From NCBI RefSeq assembly GCF_900100115.1, contig NZ_FNKL01000004.1, positions 1 to 64,000 of the forward strand: a stretch of 64,000 nt of DNA, in the 5' to 3' direction. The notes beneath the pieces were generated by a model. It searched no databases and had not been told where the DNA came from. It saw only the letters and a list, made by a program, of their open reading frames with translations. A program made the position numbers and the translations under genes. Positions 1 to 8,728 of the stretch are shown in pieces. The stretch is from Chryseobacterium soldanellicola (GTDB taxonomy: Bacteria > Bacteroidota > Bacteroidia > Flavobacteriales > Weeksellaceae). How positions within the stretch are numbered: the stretch's first letter is position 1; each line of letters starts with the position of its first letter.

Positions 1-213
1 GCTACAGCTGCCGGAACAATGGGCGGAACAAAAACACCTGTCGTTTTATCTGCAACGGATCAGACTTTAGTAGCAAACGCTCCGCTTGGAAGCGCATTAA
101 CACTTAATTTAGACTACACGATTCCAGCGGCGAAATCATCTTCTTCTGATATTTTAGGTAAACCAGCCGGAACTTATACGCAGACAGTAACTTATACTGC
201 AACAGCTTTATAA
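1..213 (+). CDS. C-terminal end of a surface/secreted beta-rich protein (5' end outside window)
   Basis: The frame is open from base 1 and ends in TAA at 211-213, so only the last 70 codons are present. The visible part is rich in Thr, Ala, Ser and Val and ends in alternating polar/hydrophobic strands (GTYTQTVTYTATAL). This is the edge-strand pattern of DUF4402, spore-coat-U or WxL-like beta sandwiches in exported proteins. No domain can be named from this fragment, and no T9SS sorting domain is present. An internal ATG at 19 is not a likely start because the frame continues upstream. Confidence 0.6.
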   Translation, partial: ATAAGTMGGTKTPVVLSATDQTLVANAPLGSALTLNLDYTIPAAKSSSSDILGKPAGTYTQTVTYTATAL

Positions 214-251
214 ATAAATTTTTCATATTAATATTTTGTGATTTGGTGTTT

Positions 252-283
252 CGAAGGCTTCCTACAGGAGGCCTTTGATTTTG
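252..283 (+). terminator. Rho-independent terminator-like hairpin
   Basis: A stem of about 9-10 bp (AAGGCTTCCT with AGGAGGCCTT, one G-T pair) and a tight loop lies 40 bases after the stop at 213. It is followed by a T-rich stretch and fits as the terminator of the upstream gene. Confidence 0.6.
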
Positions 284-622
284 TATGTATTGATACCGAT
301 CTAGAGAAAATTCAAAAAAGTGTCTGTCAACAGTAAGGTAGAATCTATGTTTTTGACATTTAAATCTAATTAATATATCATGATAAACATTCAGTAAATT
401 TATTAAGCCGTTTTATATTTTTTCAAGTTATCAAATCCAAAAAACGATTAAATTACTGAATATTTGGAGTGCTTAATACAGCGCGATCTAATTAAATATA
501 TTAGTTATAAAAGTTATATAATGAATATATTTAAATTTATGTTTTGTCTTTTATAATGATTGTTAACATATTGCATGACTTTTGTATATTTAAAACAATT
601 ACCTCACAAAACGATTATAATT
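284..622. other. Intergenic, upstream of the gluconate genes
   Basis: About 340 AT-rich bases without a credible reading frame. It must carry the promoter of the gluconate kinase gene. I see only loose matches to the Bacteroidota -7 element (TAnnTTTG), for example near 577-585, and do not call one. Confidence 0.4.
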
Positions 623-2110
623 ATGATAATAGGATTAGACATTGGTACTTCATCTACAAAAGCCGTTGCATTTGACCTTGAAGGCAACGTTTTGGCAATA
701 CATAGTATATCTTATCCTATACTGAATCCTTTGGAAGGACATTACGAACAGGATCCTGAAGTTATTTATAGAGCGTGTATAGATTCTATTGCGCGTGTGA
801 TGATTGAATTACAGGACCTTAATAAGATGCTACAACCTATGTGTATTTCGGTTAGTAGTGCCATGCACGGATTAATAGCTGTTGACAAATTGGGCAAGCC
901 ACTCACAAATTGTATCATTTGGGCTGACCGGAGAAGTGAAGATATAGCTGTTGAATTGAAGGCCAATGAAAAAGGATCACTATTATATCAACAGACTGGA
1001 ACGCCCATTCATCCCATGTCTGTGCTTTGCAAATTAATGTGGATAAGGTCCTATGATGAAAAAGTGTTCGTTCAATCGCATAAATTCATTGGTATTAAGG
1101 AATTTCTTTTTTACCGGCTCTTTGGTGTCTATCTGGTTGACCATTCCATTGCATCGGCTACGGGACTATTTGACATACACCAATTAGTATGGTCGGACTT
1201 AGCATTGAATGTAGCGGGAATCTCTGCCGAACAACTATCGACGCCTGTACCTGTTGATCATGTTTCAAGATTGCTCGATCCAGGCATCGCAGTCTCTATG
1301 CATATCCCCGAAGATACTTTATTTGTTATTGGCGGTAGCGATGGTTGTCTGGCCAATTTGGGAGTTGGAGCTGTGAAACCGGGAGTGGCTTCTGTAACTG
1401 TTGGTACCAGCGGAGCTATACGGGTAACCAATCCTCTGCCAAACCCGGAGAAAAAGCAGCGTTTATTTAGCTATCTCCTTAGGCCGAATGAATATATAAT
1501 TGGAGGAGCTGTTAATAATGGGGGTATTTTACGGAACTGGTTTAGAGATACTTTCTCATACGAATTGGTTGAAAATATACAGGATAAAGATCCTGACGTT
1601 TTATTAAATGAAATGATAGATTCCATCGATCCTGGATCAGAAGGCTTGATTTTTTTGCCCTATTTAACCGGTGAACGTGCTCCTCACTGGAATTCCAATG
1701 CAAAAGGCGTTTATTTTGGAATACAGTTGCAACACACCAAGGCCCACTTCGCTCGTGCAATGATGGAGGGCATGCTGTTCGCAATCTATAGCGTTGGAAT
1801 TGCGTTGGAGGAAAACACTGGTCCAATTCACAAAATATATGCAAGTGGCGGTTTAGCACGTTCTCAGAATCTGGTTCAAATGTTAGCAGATATTTTTAAC
1901 AAGCCTGTTTTCATCAAAAACACAGTAGAAAGCTCTGCATGGGGAGCGGCACTAATAGGTATGGAAGCATTAGGAATTGAGTGTAAGCAATCGGATATGG
2001 CAGATAATGCTGAAAAATTTTATATGCCAAGTGGGGAAAATCATGCGGTCTATTTGAGAAATTTTGAACAATTTCAACGACTTTATCATAAACTAGAAGA
2101 CGAGTTTTAA
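623..2110 (+). CDS. gntK: Gluconokinase, FGGY carbohydrate kinase family
   Basis: FGGY-family sugar kinase of about 495 residues, the usual length. The N-terminal ATP/phosphate motif GLDIGTSSTK is at residues 4-13. The FGGY signature block with GERAPHWN is near residue 350, and the C-terminal adenosine motif ASGGLARS near residue 407. The GERAPxWN form is typical of Bacillus-type gluconate kinases. The in-frame ATG at 560 would add 21 residues ahead of the conserved start, so ATG 623 is preferred. A GntP-type permease starts 14 nt downstream, which makes gluconate the likely substrate. The product would be 6-phosphogluconate for the pentose phosphate or Entner-Doudoroff route. Substrate choice is inferred from context; another sugar acid or polyol is possible. 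Confidence 0.85.
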   Translation: MIIGLDIGTSSTKAVAFDLEGNVLAIHSISYPILNPLEGHYEQDPEVIYRACIDSIARVMIELQDLNKMLQPMCISVSSAMHGLIAVDKLGKPLTNCIIWADRRSEDIAVELKANEKGSLLYQQTGTPIHPMSVLCKLMWIRSYDEKVFVQSHKFIGIKEFLFYRLFGVYLVDHSIASATGLFDIHQLVWSDLALNVAGISAEQLSTPVPVDHVSRLLDPGIAVSMHIPEDTLFVIGGSDGCLANLGVGAVKPGVASVTVGTSGAIRVTNPLPNPEKKQRLFSYLLRPNEYIIGGAVNNGGILRNWFRDTFSYELVENIQDKDPDVLLNEMIDSIDPGSEGLIFLPYLTGERAPHWNSNAKGVYFGIQLQHTKAHFARAMMEGMLFAIYSVGIALEENTGPIHKIYASGGLARSQNLVQMLADIFNKPVFIKNTVESSAWGAALIGMEALGIECKQSDMADNAEKFYMPSGENHAVYLRNFEQFQRLYHKLEDEF

Positions 2111-2124
2111 TTATATCAATCGCT

Positions 2125-3447
2125 ATGCCTTTATTAATTATCATATTTGGGGTGGTTATGCTACTCATTTTAGTAACTGTAATCAGACTAAACACTGTAT
2201 TTTCCTTGCTTATAACATCTATCACCGTGGGCTTTGCCATGCGAATGAGCGTTGTGGAAATCCTTAAATCTGTTGAGACAGGAGCAAGTAGTACTATGGG
2301 ACAATTAGGACTTTTACTGGCCTTCGGATCAGTTCTTGGAAAATTGATGACAGAAGGCGGTGCTGCAGAACGTATTACAACGGTATTGACAGCGGTATTT
2401 GGCAAAAAGAATTTACCGTGGGCAATGGTGCTTACGGGCTTTTTGGTAGGCATACCGTTATTTTACAATGTTGGATTTATCGTATTGGTGCCATTTGTTT
2501 TTATGGTTTGTGCGTCTAACAAATTGCCTATGCTGTATGTAGCCATTCCACTATTGGCAGCGCTATCCGTAACGCATGGTTATCTGCCTCCCCACCCTGG
2601 CGCTATGGCCATAGCGCTTACCTTTAAAGCTAACATAGGCTTGACGATGGTCTATGGTATTATAGTGGCGATTCCTGCAATCCTTATTGGCGGGCTTTTA
2701 TTTGGACGAACGCTTAAAGGCATCGCAACTAACCCACCCCCAGAATTTTTTCCTCAAAAACGTCATGATGATGAAATAATACTTCCGGGGTTTGGAATTA
2801 GTCTGTTCACAGGCCTGTTTCCAGTATTGCTGATAGCGTTGGGTTCTTTTTCTTATTTGATACTGCCGGAAGGGTCATTTTGGCTGATAGCCCTAAAGTT
2901 TTTAGGGGATCCTGTTATTGCTTTAATGGTTGCATCACTATTGGCTATGTACACGATGGGCATTCGGCAAGGTAAAAGCTTAAAGCAACAGTCGGAAAGT
3001 GTGGAAGAAGCCTTCCGTGGTATAACTATGATCCTTTTTATTATTGCAGCATCAGGCGTTTTCAAGCAGATATTAGTGGATAGTGGTGTAGCTAACTATA
3101 TAGCAAGTTTGACAAACAATCTCAGTCTTTCGCCGCTGGTACTTGCGTGGTCTATCGCAGGGATTATTCGCCTGGTTATAGGTTCAGCTAGCGTTGCCGG
3201 GCTTACGGCGGCAGGTATTATGCTGCCTATAGTACAGGCTGGCGGGGTTACTCCGGAATTAATGGTGCTGGCAACCGGTGCAGGCAGTCTGATGTTCTCA
3301 CATGTTAATGATCCAGGTTTTTGGATGTTTAAATCTTATTTTGGAGTTAGTATAAAGGATACGTTTCGCTCTTGGACACTTATGGAAACCCTAGTGTCCA
3401 TTACTGGATTAGCTGGCGTGTTAGCATTACAATGGCTGGGAATTTAA
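2125..3447 (+). CDS. gntP: Gluconate:H+ symporter, GntP family
   Basis: Inner membrane permease of 440 residues with about 12-14 hydrophobic segments. It matches GntP family features: GFLVGIPLFYNVGFIVLVP in the first half, HGYLPPHPGA, and the C-terminal SHVNDPGFWMFK segment. It starts 14 nt after the kinase stop, so the two form an uptake-and-phosphorylation operon. The stop overlaps the convergent small gene on the other strand by 3 nt. GntP relatives also carry idonate or other sugar acids, so the exact substrate is inferred. Confidence 0.85.
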   Translation: MPLLIIIFGVVMLLILVTVIRLNTVFSLLITSITVGFAMRMSVVEILKSVETGASSTMGQLGLLLAFGSVLGKLMTEGGAAERITTVLTAVFGKKNLPWAMVLTGFLVGIPLFYNVGFIVLVPFVFMVCASNKLPMLYVAIPLLAALSVTHGYLPPHPGAMAIALTFKANIGLTMVYGIIVAIPAILIGGLLFGRTLKGIATNPPPEFFPQKRHDDEIILPGFGISLFTGLFPVLLIALGSFSYLILPEGSFWLIALKFLGDPVIALMVASLLAMYTMGIRQGKSLKQQSESVEEAFRGITMILFIIAASGVFKQILVDSGVANYIASLTNNLSLSPLVLAWSIAGIIRLVIGSASVAGLTAAGIMLPIVQAGGVTPELMVLATGAGSLMFSHVNDPGFWMFKSYFGVSIKDTFRSWTLMETLVSITGLAGVLALQWLGI

Positions 3448-3698
3448 TAATCAATGTTTCTATTGCCGACGGATTTCCAGTGTGCATGTGACGTGTCACA
3501 GAAAGACACCATTTGTGCGCTGAGGTCATTTAATTCGTTTATTGCTGCTCTACGATTAAGTTCGCTCTCGATTAGCTCATTCAGTTTTTCCGGCTCTATT
3601 TGCCCTTTATACATTTCTCTTAATTGCAGCTCTTTAAGCTCGCAAAGAAGATCAATTCCTTGTTCTGAAGCAACCGTAAATTTCGAAATTATATCCAT
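3444..3698 (-). CDS. Small hydrophilic protein, unknown function
   Basis: An 84-residue, charged, probably helical protein (ELKELQLREMYKGQ, ELIESELNRRAAINELN) with no membrane segment or signal peptide. Its composition is far more protein-like than the Ser/Cys-rich frame on the plus strand over the same bases, which I take as the shadow. It is convergent with gntP and their stops overlap. I recognise no family. Confidence 0.5.
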   Translation of the reverse strand: MDIISKFTVASEQGIDLLCELKELQLREMYKGQIEPEKLNELIESELNRRAAINELNDLSAQMVSFCDTSHAHWKSVGNRNIDY

Positions 3699-3939
3699 TA
3701 TTTAATTTTATTTTTCAAGCAAAATTAAATAGTTATACAATATCATGTGCAGTACAGAATTGTAGCAAATGATAGATACAGTTCAGTAAATATTTCGCTT
3801 CCTCCAGCCGAAATCGATTTTAATGAATTAGAAATTAACTTAACTAAAAAGCCGTTTCGCATTTTGGTTAAGTGTTGCCCCGATTCTGTTCATTCTATGA
3901 GTAATGTTTAGCGCAACTTTGTACTTATAAATCAAGATA

Positions 3940-4854
3940 ATGAAAATAGTATTAACAGGTTCTCTAGGGAACATCGGAAAACCCCTTACCCAATTATTGG
4001 TTGAGCGGGGACACGAGATTAAGGTCATCAGCAGTAAAGAAGAAAGAGCTTCTGAAATTGAAAATCTGGGCGCTGTTGCAGCTGTAGGAAGTATTAAAGA
4101 TGTAGAATTTTTAACGGAAACCTTTAAAGATGCTGATGCGGTATATTTAATGGAAGCCTGGGAAGGTATCGGAAGCCTTTTCGATAAAGAGATTGACTTC
4201 TTAGCAGAATTTAAAAATATTGGCCAAAATTATGTAAAAGCAGTCCAACGGTCAGGTGTCAAAAAAATCATCCACTTAAGCAGTATCGGGGCACATTCTG
4301 ATAAAGGCAACGGAAGTCTTTTGGTGCATTATAATGTTGAGCAGATTTTACAGACACTTCCCAAAGATATTGCGATCAAATTTATGCGGCCTGTAGGGTT
4401 CTTCAGCAATATTTATCGCTGGCTTCCGACCATAGAGTCTCAGGGAAAAATTATTCAGAGCTATGGTGGATCACACAAGGAGCCTTGGGTTTCACCTTAT
4501 GACATTGCAGCGACTATTGCAGAAGAAATGGAAAAGCCCTTCAGAGGAAGGACAGTTCATTATATCGCAAGCGATGAGGTTTCTCCTGAAGAAATTGTCA
4601 ATACTTTAGGAAAAATAATAGGTAAGCCAGATTTGGAATGGAAAGTAATTCCGGGTGAGGAATTATTAAATCAAATGTTATCTGCCGGTGTCAATGAATG
4701 GATCGCTAAAGGAATGGTTGCCATGCAGAAAGCGCAGGGGGACGGTAGTCTATATGAAGATTTTTATGCCAACAAGCCAATATTAGGAAAAGTGAAATTA
4801 GAAGATTTCGCAAAAGAATTTGCTTACATCTATAAAGAAAATAAATTAAAATGA
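3940..4854 (+). CDS. NmrA-like NAD(P)-binding protein (atypical SDR)
   Basis: Protein of 304 residues with an N-terminal Rossmann fold: the dinucleotide motif TGSLGNIGKPL begins at residue 6. A central KIIHLSSIGAH strand follows, as in the NmrA/SDR_a5 group, which lacks the classical YxxxK pair. Such proteins bind NAD(P)(H) and act as redox sensors or reductases; the substrate is unknown. Its stop overlaps the start of the next SDR gene in an ATGA, so the pair is translationally coupled. The AraC regulator at 5658-6569 probably belongs to the same module. Confidence 0.8.
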   Translation: MKIVLTGSLGNIGKPLTQLLVERGHEIKVISSKEERASEIENLGAVAAVGSIKDVEFLTETFKDADAVYLMEAWEGIGSLFDKEIDFLAEFKNIGQNYVKAVQRSGVKKIIHLSSIGAHSDKGNGSLLVHYNVEQILQTLPKDIAIKFMRPVGFFSNIYRWLPTIESQGKIIQSYGGSHKEPWVSPYDIAATIAEEMEKPFRGRTVHYIASDEVSPEEIVNTLGKIIGKPDLEWKVIPGEELLNQMLSAGVNEWIAKGMVAMQKAQGDGSLYEDFYANKPILGKVKLEDFAKEFAYIYKENKLK

Positions 4855-5588
4855 AAACAGCATTCATAACAGGAGCCAACAAAGGAATAGGATTTGAAAC
4901 GGCTAAACAACTTTTAGAAAACGGATATTTTGTCTTTATCGGAAGCCGGAATATCGACAACGGCGAATCTGCAGTACAACAATTAAAAAAAGCAGGTTTC
5001 GAAAATATCCACGCAATCCGGTTGGATGTTTCTGACATTACTTCCATAGAAGAAGCAAGAAAAGAGATCGGAAAACAGACCGATATACTGGATGTACTCA
5101 TCAATAACGCAGGAATAAACGGTGGGATGCCACAAGCTGCTCTGGAAGCGCCGGTAGAATCTTTTCAAAAAGTTATGGATACCAATCTGTACGGTGTTAT
5201 CAGAATGACCCAGGCATTTATGGATCTCCTTAAAAAATCCGAACAGCCAAGAATTGTCAATGTCTCTTCCAGTGGCTGCTCGCTCACGCTGCATTCCGAT
5301 CCAGAATGGATTTATTACAGTCACAAAGCCGCCGTTTATACTGCTTCAAAGGCTGCTATGAATATGTATACCATCAATCTCGCATACGAACTTCGCGATA
5401 CAGCCTTTAAAGTCAATGCGGTATGTCCGGGATTCGTTGCTACGGATTTTAATAATCACAGGGGTACCGGAACGGTGGAAGAGGGTGGACAAAGAATAGC
5501 AAAGTATGCAATGATCACCCAGGACGGGCCGACTGGAAAATTCATCAGTGAAGAATATAATTCCGAAACAGGTGAAACACCTTGGTAA
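4851..5588 (+). CDS. Short-chain dehydrogenase/reductase (classical SDR)
   Basis: Classical SDR of 245 residues. It shows the cofactor motif TGANKGIG at residues 7-14, NNAG after strand 4, the catalytic Ser in NVSSSG and the YTASK catalytic pair near residue 163. The loop motif CPGFVATD follows. Members reduce carbonyls with NAD(P)H; the substrate is unknown. It overlaps the NmrA-like gene by 4 nt. A paralogue with the same GANKGIG start and the same ending (a TGxFIS block, then a final PW) sits at 24445-25179. Carbonyl reductases of the 'GANKGIG' type often act on xenobiotic ketones, which would fit a stress module, but this is inference. Confidence 0.85.
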   Translation: MKTAFITGANKGIGFETAKQLLENGYFVFIGSRNIDNGESAVQQLKKAGFENIHAIRLDVSDITSIEEARKEIGKQTDILDVLINNAGINGGMPQAALEAPVESFQKVMDTNLYGVIRMTQAFMDLLKKSEQPRIVNVSSSGCSLTLHSDPEWIYYSHKAAVYTASKAAMNMYTINLAYELRDTAFKVNAVCPGFVATDFNNHRGTGTVEEGGQRIAKYAMITQDGPTGKFISEEYNSETGETPW

Positions 5589-5610
5589 TTAATTCACTAT
5601 TTTTACACTA

Positions 5611-5640
5611 CAACACCTGAAAAGTTTTATTCAGGTGTTG
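5611..5640 (+). terminator. Perfect inverted repeat after the SDR gene
   Basis: CAACACCTGAA pairs perfectly with TTCAGGTGTTG (5630-5640), with an 8-nt AT loop. It lies between the SDR stop (5588) and the AraC start (5658). No long T-run follows, so it could be a terminator or a dyad operator for the AraC gene. Confidence 0.55.
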
Positions 5641-5657
5641 ATTATTGAGATATAAAA

Positions 5658-6569
5658 ATGAAAAGCAATCAAAATTATCTGCATAAATTTCAGTCGGTAT
5701 CTGAATTCCATAAGATGTTCGGATTAGCAAAACCTGAACATCCATTGGTCAGTTTTATCCGTCTGGAAGATATGACCCTACCAGCAGAAGGACTATCGGA
5801 AAATATGATATTGGACTTTTATAAAATAGCCTACAAAGATACTATCGGCAGAGCTAAATATGGCCAGCATCAATATGATTTTGGTGAAGGAGGTCTGGTA
5901 TTTACTGCTCCGGGACAGGTTTTTGAAAAGCCGAAGAATAATAAAAGTAAAGGGTTCATCATTCTGCTGCACCCTGATTTTTTGCTTTCCTATCCATTGG
6001 CAAAGAAGATCAAGCAATACGGCTTTTTTTCCTATTCAACGGACGAGGCATTGCAGGTGTCAGAAAAAGAAAAGGAGACCTTATTTTCAGTATTTAAGAT
6101 TATTGATGAGGAGCTTAAAAGCAGAACAGATGACTTTAGCCAGGATGTTGTCATCTCGCAGCTAGAACTGCTTCTGAATTACAGCAGGAGGTATTATAAA
6201 CGACAATTTATCACGTACAAGGCAGTCAATGATCATCTCATTGAGAAGTTTGACAAAATTCTGGACCATTATTTTAATAATGATGAGGAATTGCAGAACG
6301 GAATGCCGACGGTGCAGCACCTGGCCGATCAGCTAAATGTCTCGGCAAGCTACCTGAGTGATATGCTGCGTTCTTTGACAGGACTTAACACGCAGCAGCA
6401 CATTCACAACAGATTCATTGAAACCGCAAAGGAAATATTATCAATCACTGATATGTCGGTATCTGAAATTGCCTATCATATGGGTTTCGAATATCCGCAG
6501 TCTTTTACCCGCTTATTCAAAAGCAAGACCAATCAGACCCCTTTGGAATTCAGAAAGTCATTTAATTAG
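5658..6569 (+). CDS. AraC family transcriptional regulator
   Basis: Protein of 303 residues. The N-terminal about 190 residues form a sensing domain. The C-terminal about 100 residues carry two helix-turn-helix motifs (VQHLADQLNVSASYLSDMLRS, then ISEIAYHMGF-type sequence MSVSEIAYHMGFEYPQSF) and the usual FTRLFK...TPLEFR ending. This layout is common in Chryseobacterium, where such genes flank oxidoreductases. It lies 69 nt after the SDR gene and likely controls the NmrA-SDR pair. A decayed relative with the same FSQDV...ELLLNYS block is at 45885-46130. Confidence 0.9.
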   Translation: MKSNQNYLHKFQSVSEFHKMFGLAKPEHPLVSFIRLEDMTLPAEGLSENMILDFYKIAYKDTIGRAKYGQHQYDFGEGGLVFTAPGQVFEKPKNNKSKGFIILLHPDFLLSYPLAKKIKQYGFFSYSTDEALQVSEKEKETLFSVFKIIDEELKSRTDDFSQDVVISQLELLLNYSRRYYKRQFITYKAVNDHLIEKFDKILDHYFNNDEELQNGMPTVQHLADQLNVSASYLSDMLRSLTGLNTQQHIHNRFIETAKEILSITDMSVSEIAYHMGFEYPQSFTRLFKSKTNQTPLEFRKSFN

Positions 6570-6770
6570 GGTAATTCCTGAATATAAATCAATACAATAG
6601 GTGTTATCATTTCTAAAATGATGATTTGTTATCAGATTCTAATTGATTAATTTAAAGAATATTTGAAAAAATATGGTAATATATGCCTACATTTCAACAT
6701 AAACCGGGAAATTTGTTCAGGAAATTGAATGATAGAAATTCAATAGATATCTGTAAAATTGTCTGAGTAA

Positions 6771-6905
6771 AATGTGCTATACCTTTCTACTTTTCTAAAA
6801 AATATCAGCAGTTTCAATGGTAAGGCGTCTATATCAGGCAATGATCCTAATTTTAAAAGCGTATACAAAGCAATGACTGAATTTAATAGACGTAATACTA
6901 AATAA
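6771..6905 (+). pseudogene. Orphan C-terminal coding fragment next to a lipoprotein
   Basis: An open frame without a good start (only GTG at 6774) ends in TAA 6903-6905, just 2 nt before the next ATG. It reads like the tail of a larger protein: SSFNGKASISGND, then NFKSVYKAMTEFNRR. No family is recognised. A C-terminal tail abutting a small lipoprotein is the arrangement of polymorphic toxin tips and their immunity proteins, but nothing here proves that. Confidence 0.35.
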
Positions 6906-6907
6906 TT

Positions 6908-7359
6908 ATGCGATCATATATTTTTTTATTAACCATTTTTATTATGTTTTCTTGTGAAACTAAGGAAAACAAATGTTCTCTTGAAAAAAAGAATATAGGA
7001 AATATGAGTTTTCAAATGCCATCGGATTTTCAATTAAAAAAATCCAGTAGTATAGATTCTGAAACTTATAATATTTTTTATAAAAACAAGCGTATTGGTT
7101 CTTGTTATTTAGGTGGCTATTACAAACCTTTTGTAGAAGACTATTCAATTACAGAAGAAAAAGAAATTTATTAACAAGTTAAATCAATAAAATATAGCTC
7201 AAATAATGTTACCAAAGAAAAAAAAATAGAGGTCTAATTGGGATTTATTTTGATAGTATAGATGTACATAAAAATAAATTTACCATGGTTACTAATGATT
7301 TAAGTAATGAAAATAAAAATAAATTCTTAGAAATTTTTAAAACAATAAAAGCTAAATAA
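6908..7359 (+). pseudogene. Small lipoprotein gene broken by a stop and a frameshift
   Basis: The start encodes a lipoprotein signal (hydrophobic LLTIFIMFSC with the lipid Cys at about residue 16). The frame stops at TAA 7172-7174, but coding sequence plainly continues in the same frame (QVKSIKYSSNNVTKEKK). A one-base shift in the nine-A run at 7218-7226 leads into RGLIGIYFDSIDVHKNKF and ends LEIFKTIKAK at 7359. The intact protein would have been about 150 residues. Function unknown; an immunity-type or PsbP-like lipoprotein is possible. Confidence 0.6.
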
Positions 7360-7360
7360 T

Positions 7361-7390
7361 TTAAAGCCACCTCTATTTTAGTGGCTTTAA
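7361..7390 (+). terminator. Terminator hairpin after the lipoprotein pseudogene
   Basis: TTAAAGCCAC (7361-7370) pairs perfectly with GTGGCTTTAA (7381-7390) around a 10-nt T-rich loop. It begins 1 nt after the pseudogene stop. Confidence 0.7.
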
Positions 7391-7582
7391 ATTTAATAAT
7401 ACCCTTATCCTATGGTGCAGTTGCTGCAACGGTAGAAGCCTCAATTCCTATGGAACCACCGAAGATGACAGTTGGAAGCCATTGATATAGTGTGAAGGAA
7501 TTTTAAAAGTGGCAAATGATCTTTTCTATGGTATACAGTTTTGTAAATTTCAGTAATTCCCTTATTTCTTCTGTTTCGAAAA

Positions 7583-7945
7583 ATGCTCACAAAGACCCAA
7601 ATCGAACAGTTAGAATTGGAGCTTCAGCATATTGTATCAGAAAGCAAAGAACTTGATCAGAACAAAAATAGAAAATGCACTCGATTCAATGGAAAACCTT
7701 GCAAACCTTTATCCCCAGGGAGATCTTTCAACAAAAAGAACAATAGGGTTTTGATATTTCCCCAAAAAGTCGAATTTGCCGGAAAAAGTTTTCAAATACC
7801 TAAAATGAATATTATTACCCAATATATCCATCAGTATAACAACGGATTAGGAAATAAAAAAACCGACAAAGAAGTGAAAAACTTCAAATGTCGGTCTTGT
7901 GAACATAACAGGACTCTATTCAAACCAATTATTAGAAGATATTGA
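7583..7945 (+). pseudogene. C-terminal remnant of a serine recombinase (resolvase/invertase family)
   Basis: The 120-codon frame mixes two readings of one old gene. It starts TQIEQLELELQHIVSESKELDQN. The true sequence then continues one frame over as ENALDSMENLANLYPQGDLSTKR and returns to the first frame as FPQKVEFAGKSFQI. A coiled segment followed by STKR...FPEKL...F..RT is the C-terminal pattern of large serine recombinases in Bacteroidota. The catalytic N-terminus is absent. At least two frameshifts are present. It marks an old mobile element or invertible locus. Confidence 0.6.
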
Positions 7946-8005
7946 TAAAATTTTAAATATATTTAATATGATTTAGAAAGAGAAGATGCAGAGTTTTTAT
8001 TTAAG

Positions 8006-8344
8006 TTGTATTCGAAGATTTTTTTGTTATATATACCGGAAGATTTAAGGATCTATTTAGAGATCCATTATGATGTGGTCAATAATTTTATCTATGGCGT
8101 GATAGGGCAGAAAAGAATTGTTTCTGATTATATGGTGGACGATGAAAACTTACCTGATTTGGACAGTAACTTGACTTATTTTCCTAAAACATATTTTGGT
8201 GATTCACGGGAAGGATACGATGTTCAGTACTTTACCAAAAATGAATTAATAAGCGATGTTCTAAAACACTATGACCGGTTCCTTAAGATAGTTGCTGAAG
8301 AGTCAAACGAAATGTTTATAAGCAGCGACAATAATTCTCAGTAG
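8006..8344 (+). CDS. Hypothetical acidic protein, probably 5'-damaged
   Basis: The frame gives 112 residues from a TTG at 8006. It is open upstream to 7967 (YDLEREDAEFLFKL), with no ATG in frame. The only nearby ATG (7968) is one base out of frame, so a small indel or loss of the 5' end is likely. The protein is acidic and soluble, with YFPKTYFGDSREGYDVQYF in the middle. No family recognised. It lies right after the recombinase remnant, which suggests a rearrangement junction. Confidence 0.4.
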   Translation: MYSKIFLLYIPEDLRIYLEIHYDVVNNFIYGVIGQKRIVSDYMVDDENLPDLDSNLTYFPKTYFGDSREGYDVQYFTKNELISDVLKHYDRFLKIVAEESNEMFISSDNNSQ

Positions 8345-8480
8345 ACTTAATACTTTAATCCAGGTTTCAACCAATCGGATTTCGGTTCACTTAAAAAAGA
8401 CAAATATTTTAAAAACCATTCAATATAATTCCGGATTGGATAGCTAATCTTAATTAGTTATAAGAAGATTTAGTGATTAT

Positions 8481-8728
8481 ATGGCATTTTCGATTGATGA
8501 TGTCTCCCCTAAAACATTCAAAATAAGATAATACAACATTTATTATCAAGCATTTCTTGCTATAATCAGGCTGATGTTGCTTTTTCATATTTTGTGAAAG
8601 CCATTTTTGAACTTTATGATTATGATAAACTGATTCAGAAAAGTTACTTATCAATGTTGATTATCTTGCTGCCTTATCATTTTACCTCTAACTTTGAGGG
8701 CTACGGAATGTTCTATAATTTTACTTAA
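8481..8728 (+). pseudogene. Decayed gene fragment, unknown function
   Basis: ATG 8481 opens MAFSIDDVSPKTFKIR and stops at 8529-8531. One frame over, the reading continues as IIQHLLSSISCYNQADVAF and then LYDYDKLIQKSYLSMLII, down to TAA 8726-8728. The continuous, protein-like composition across a single shift suggests a broken gene of at least 80 codons. Its 3' end overlaps that of the convergent antiporter gene. No family recognised. Confidence 0.4.

Noticed and set aside
3454..3705. 83-codon plus-strand frame opposite the small minus-strand gene
   Set aside because: Rich in Ser, Cys and Leu like a shadow frame; the opposite strand encodes a normal charged helical protein.
4983..5324. 113-codon minus-strand frame inside the SDR gene
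   Set aside because: Shadow of the SDR coding sequence.
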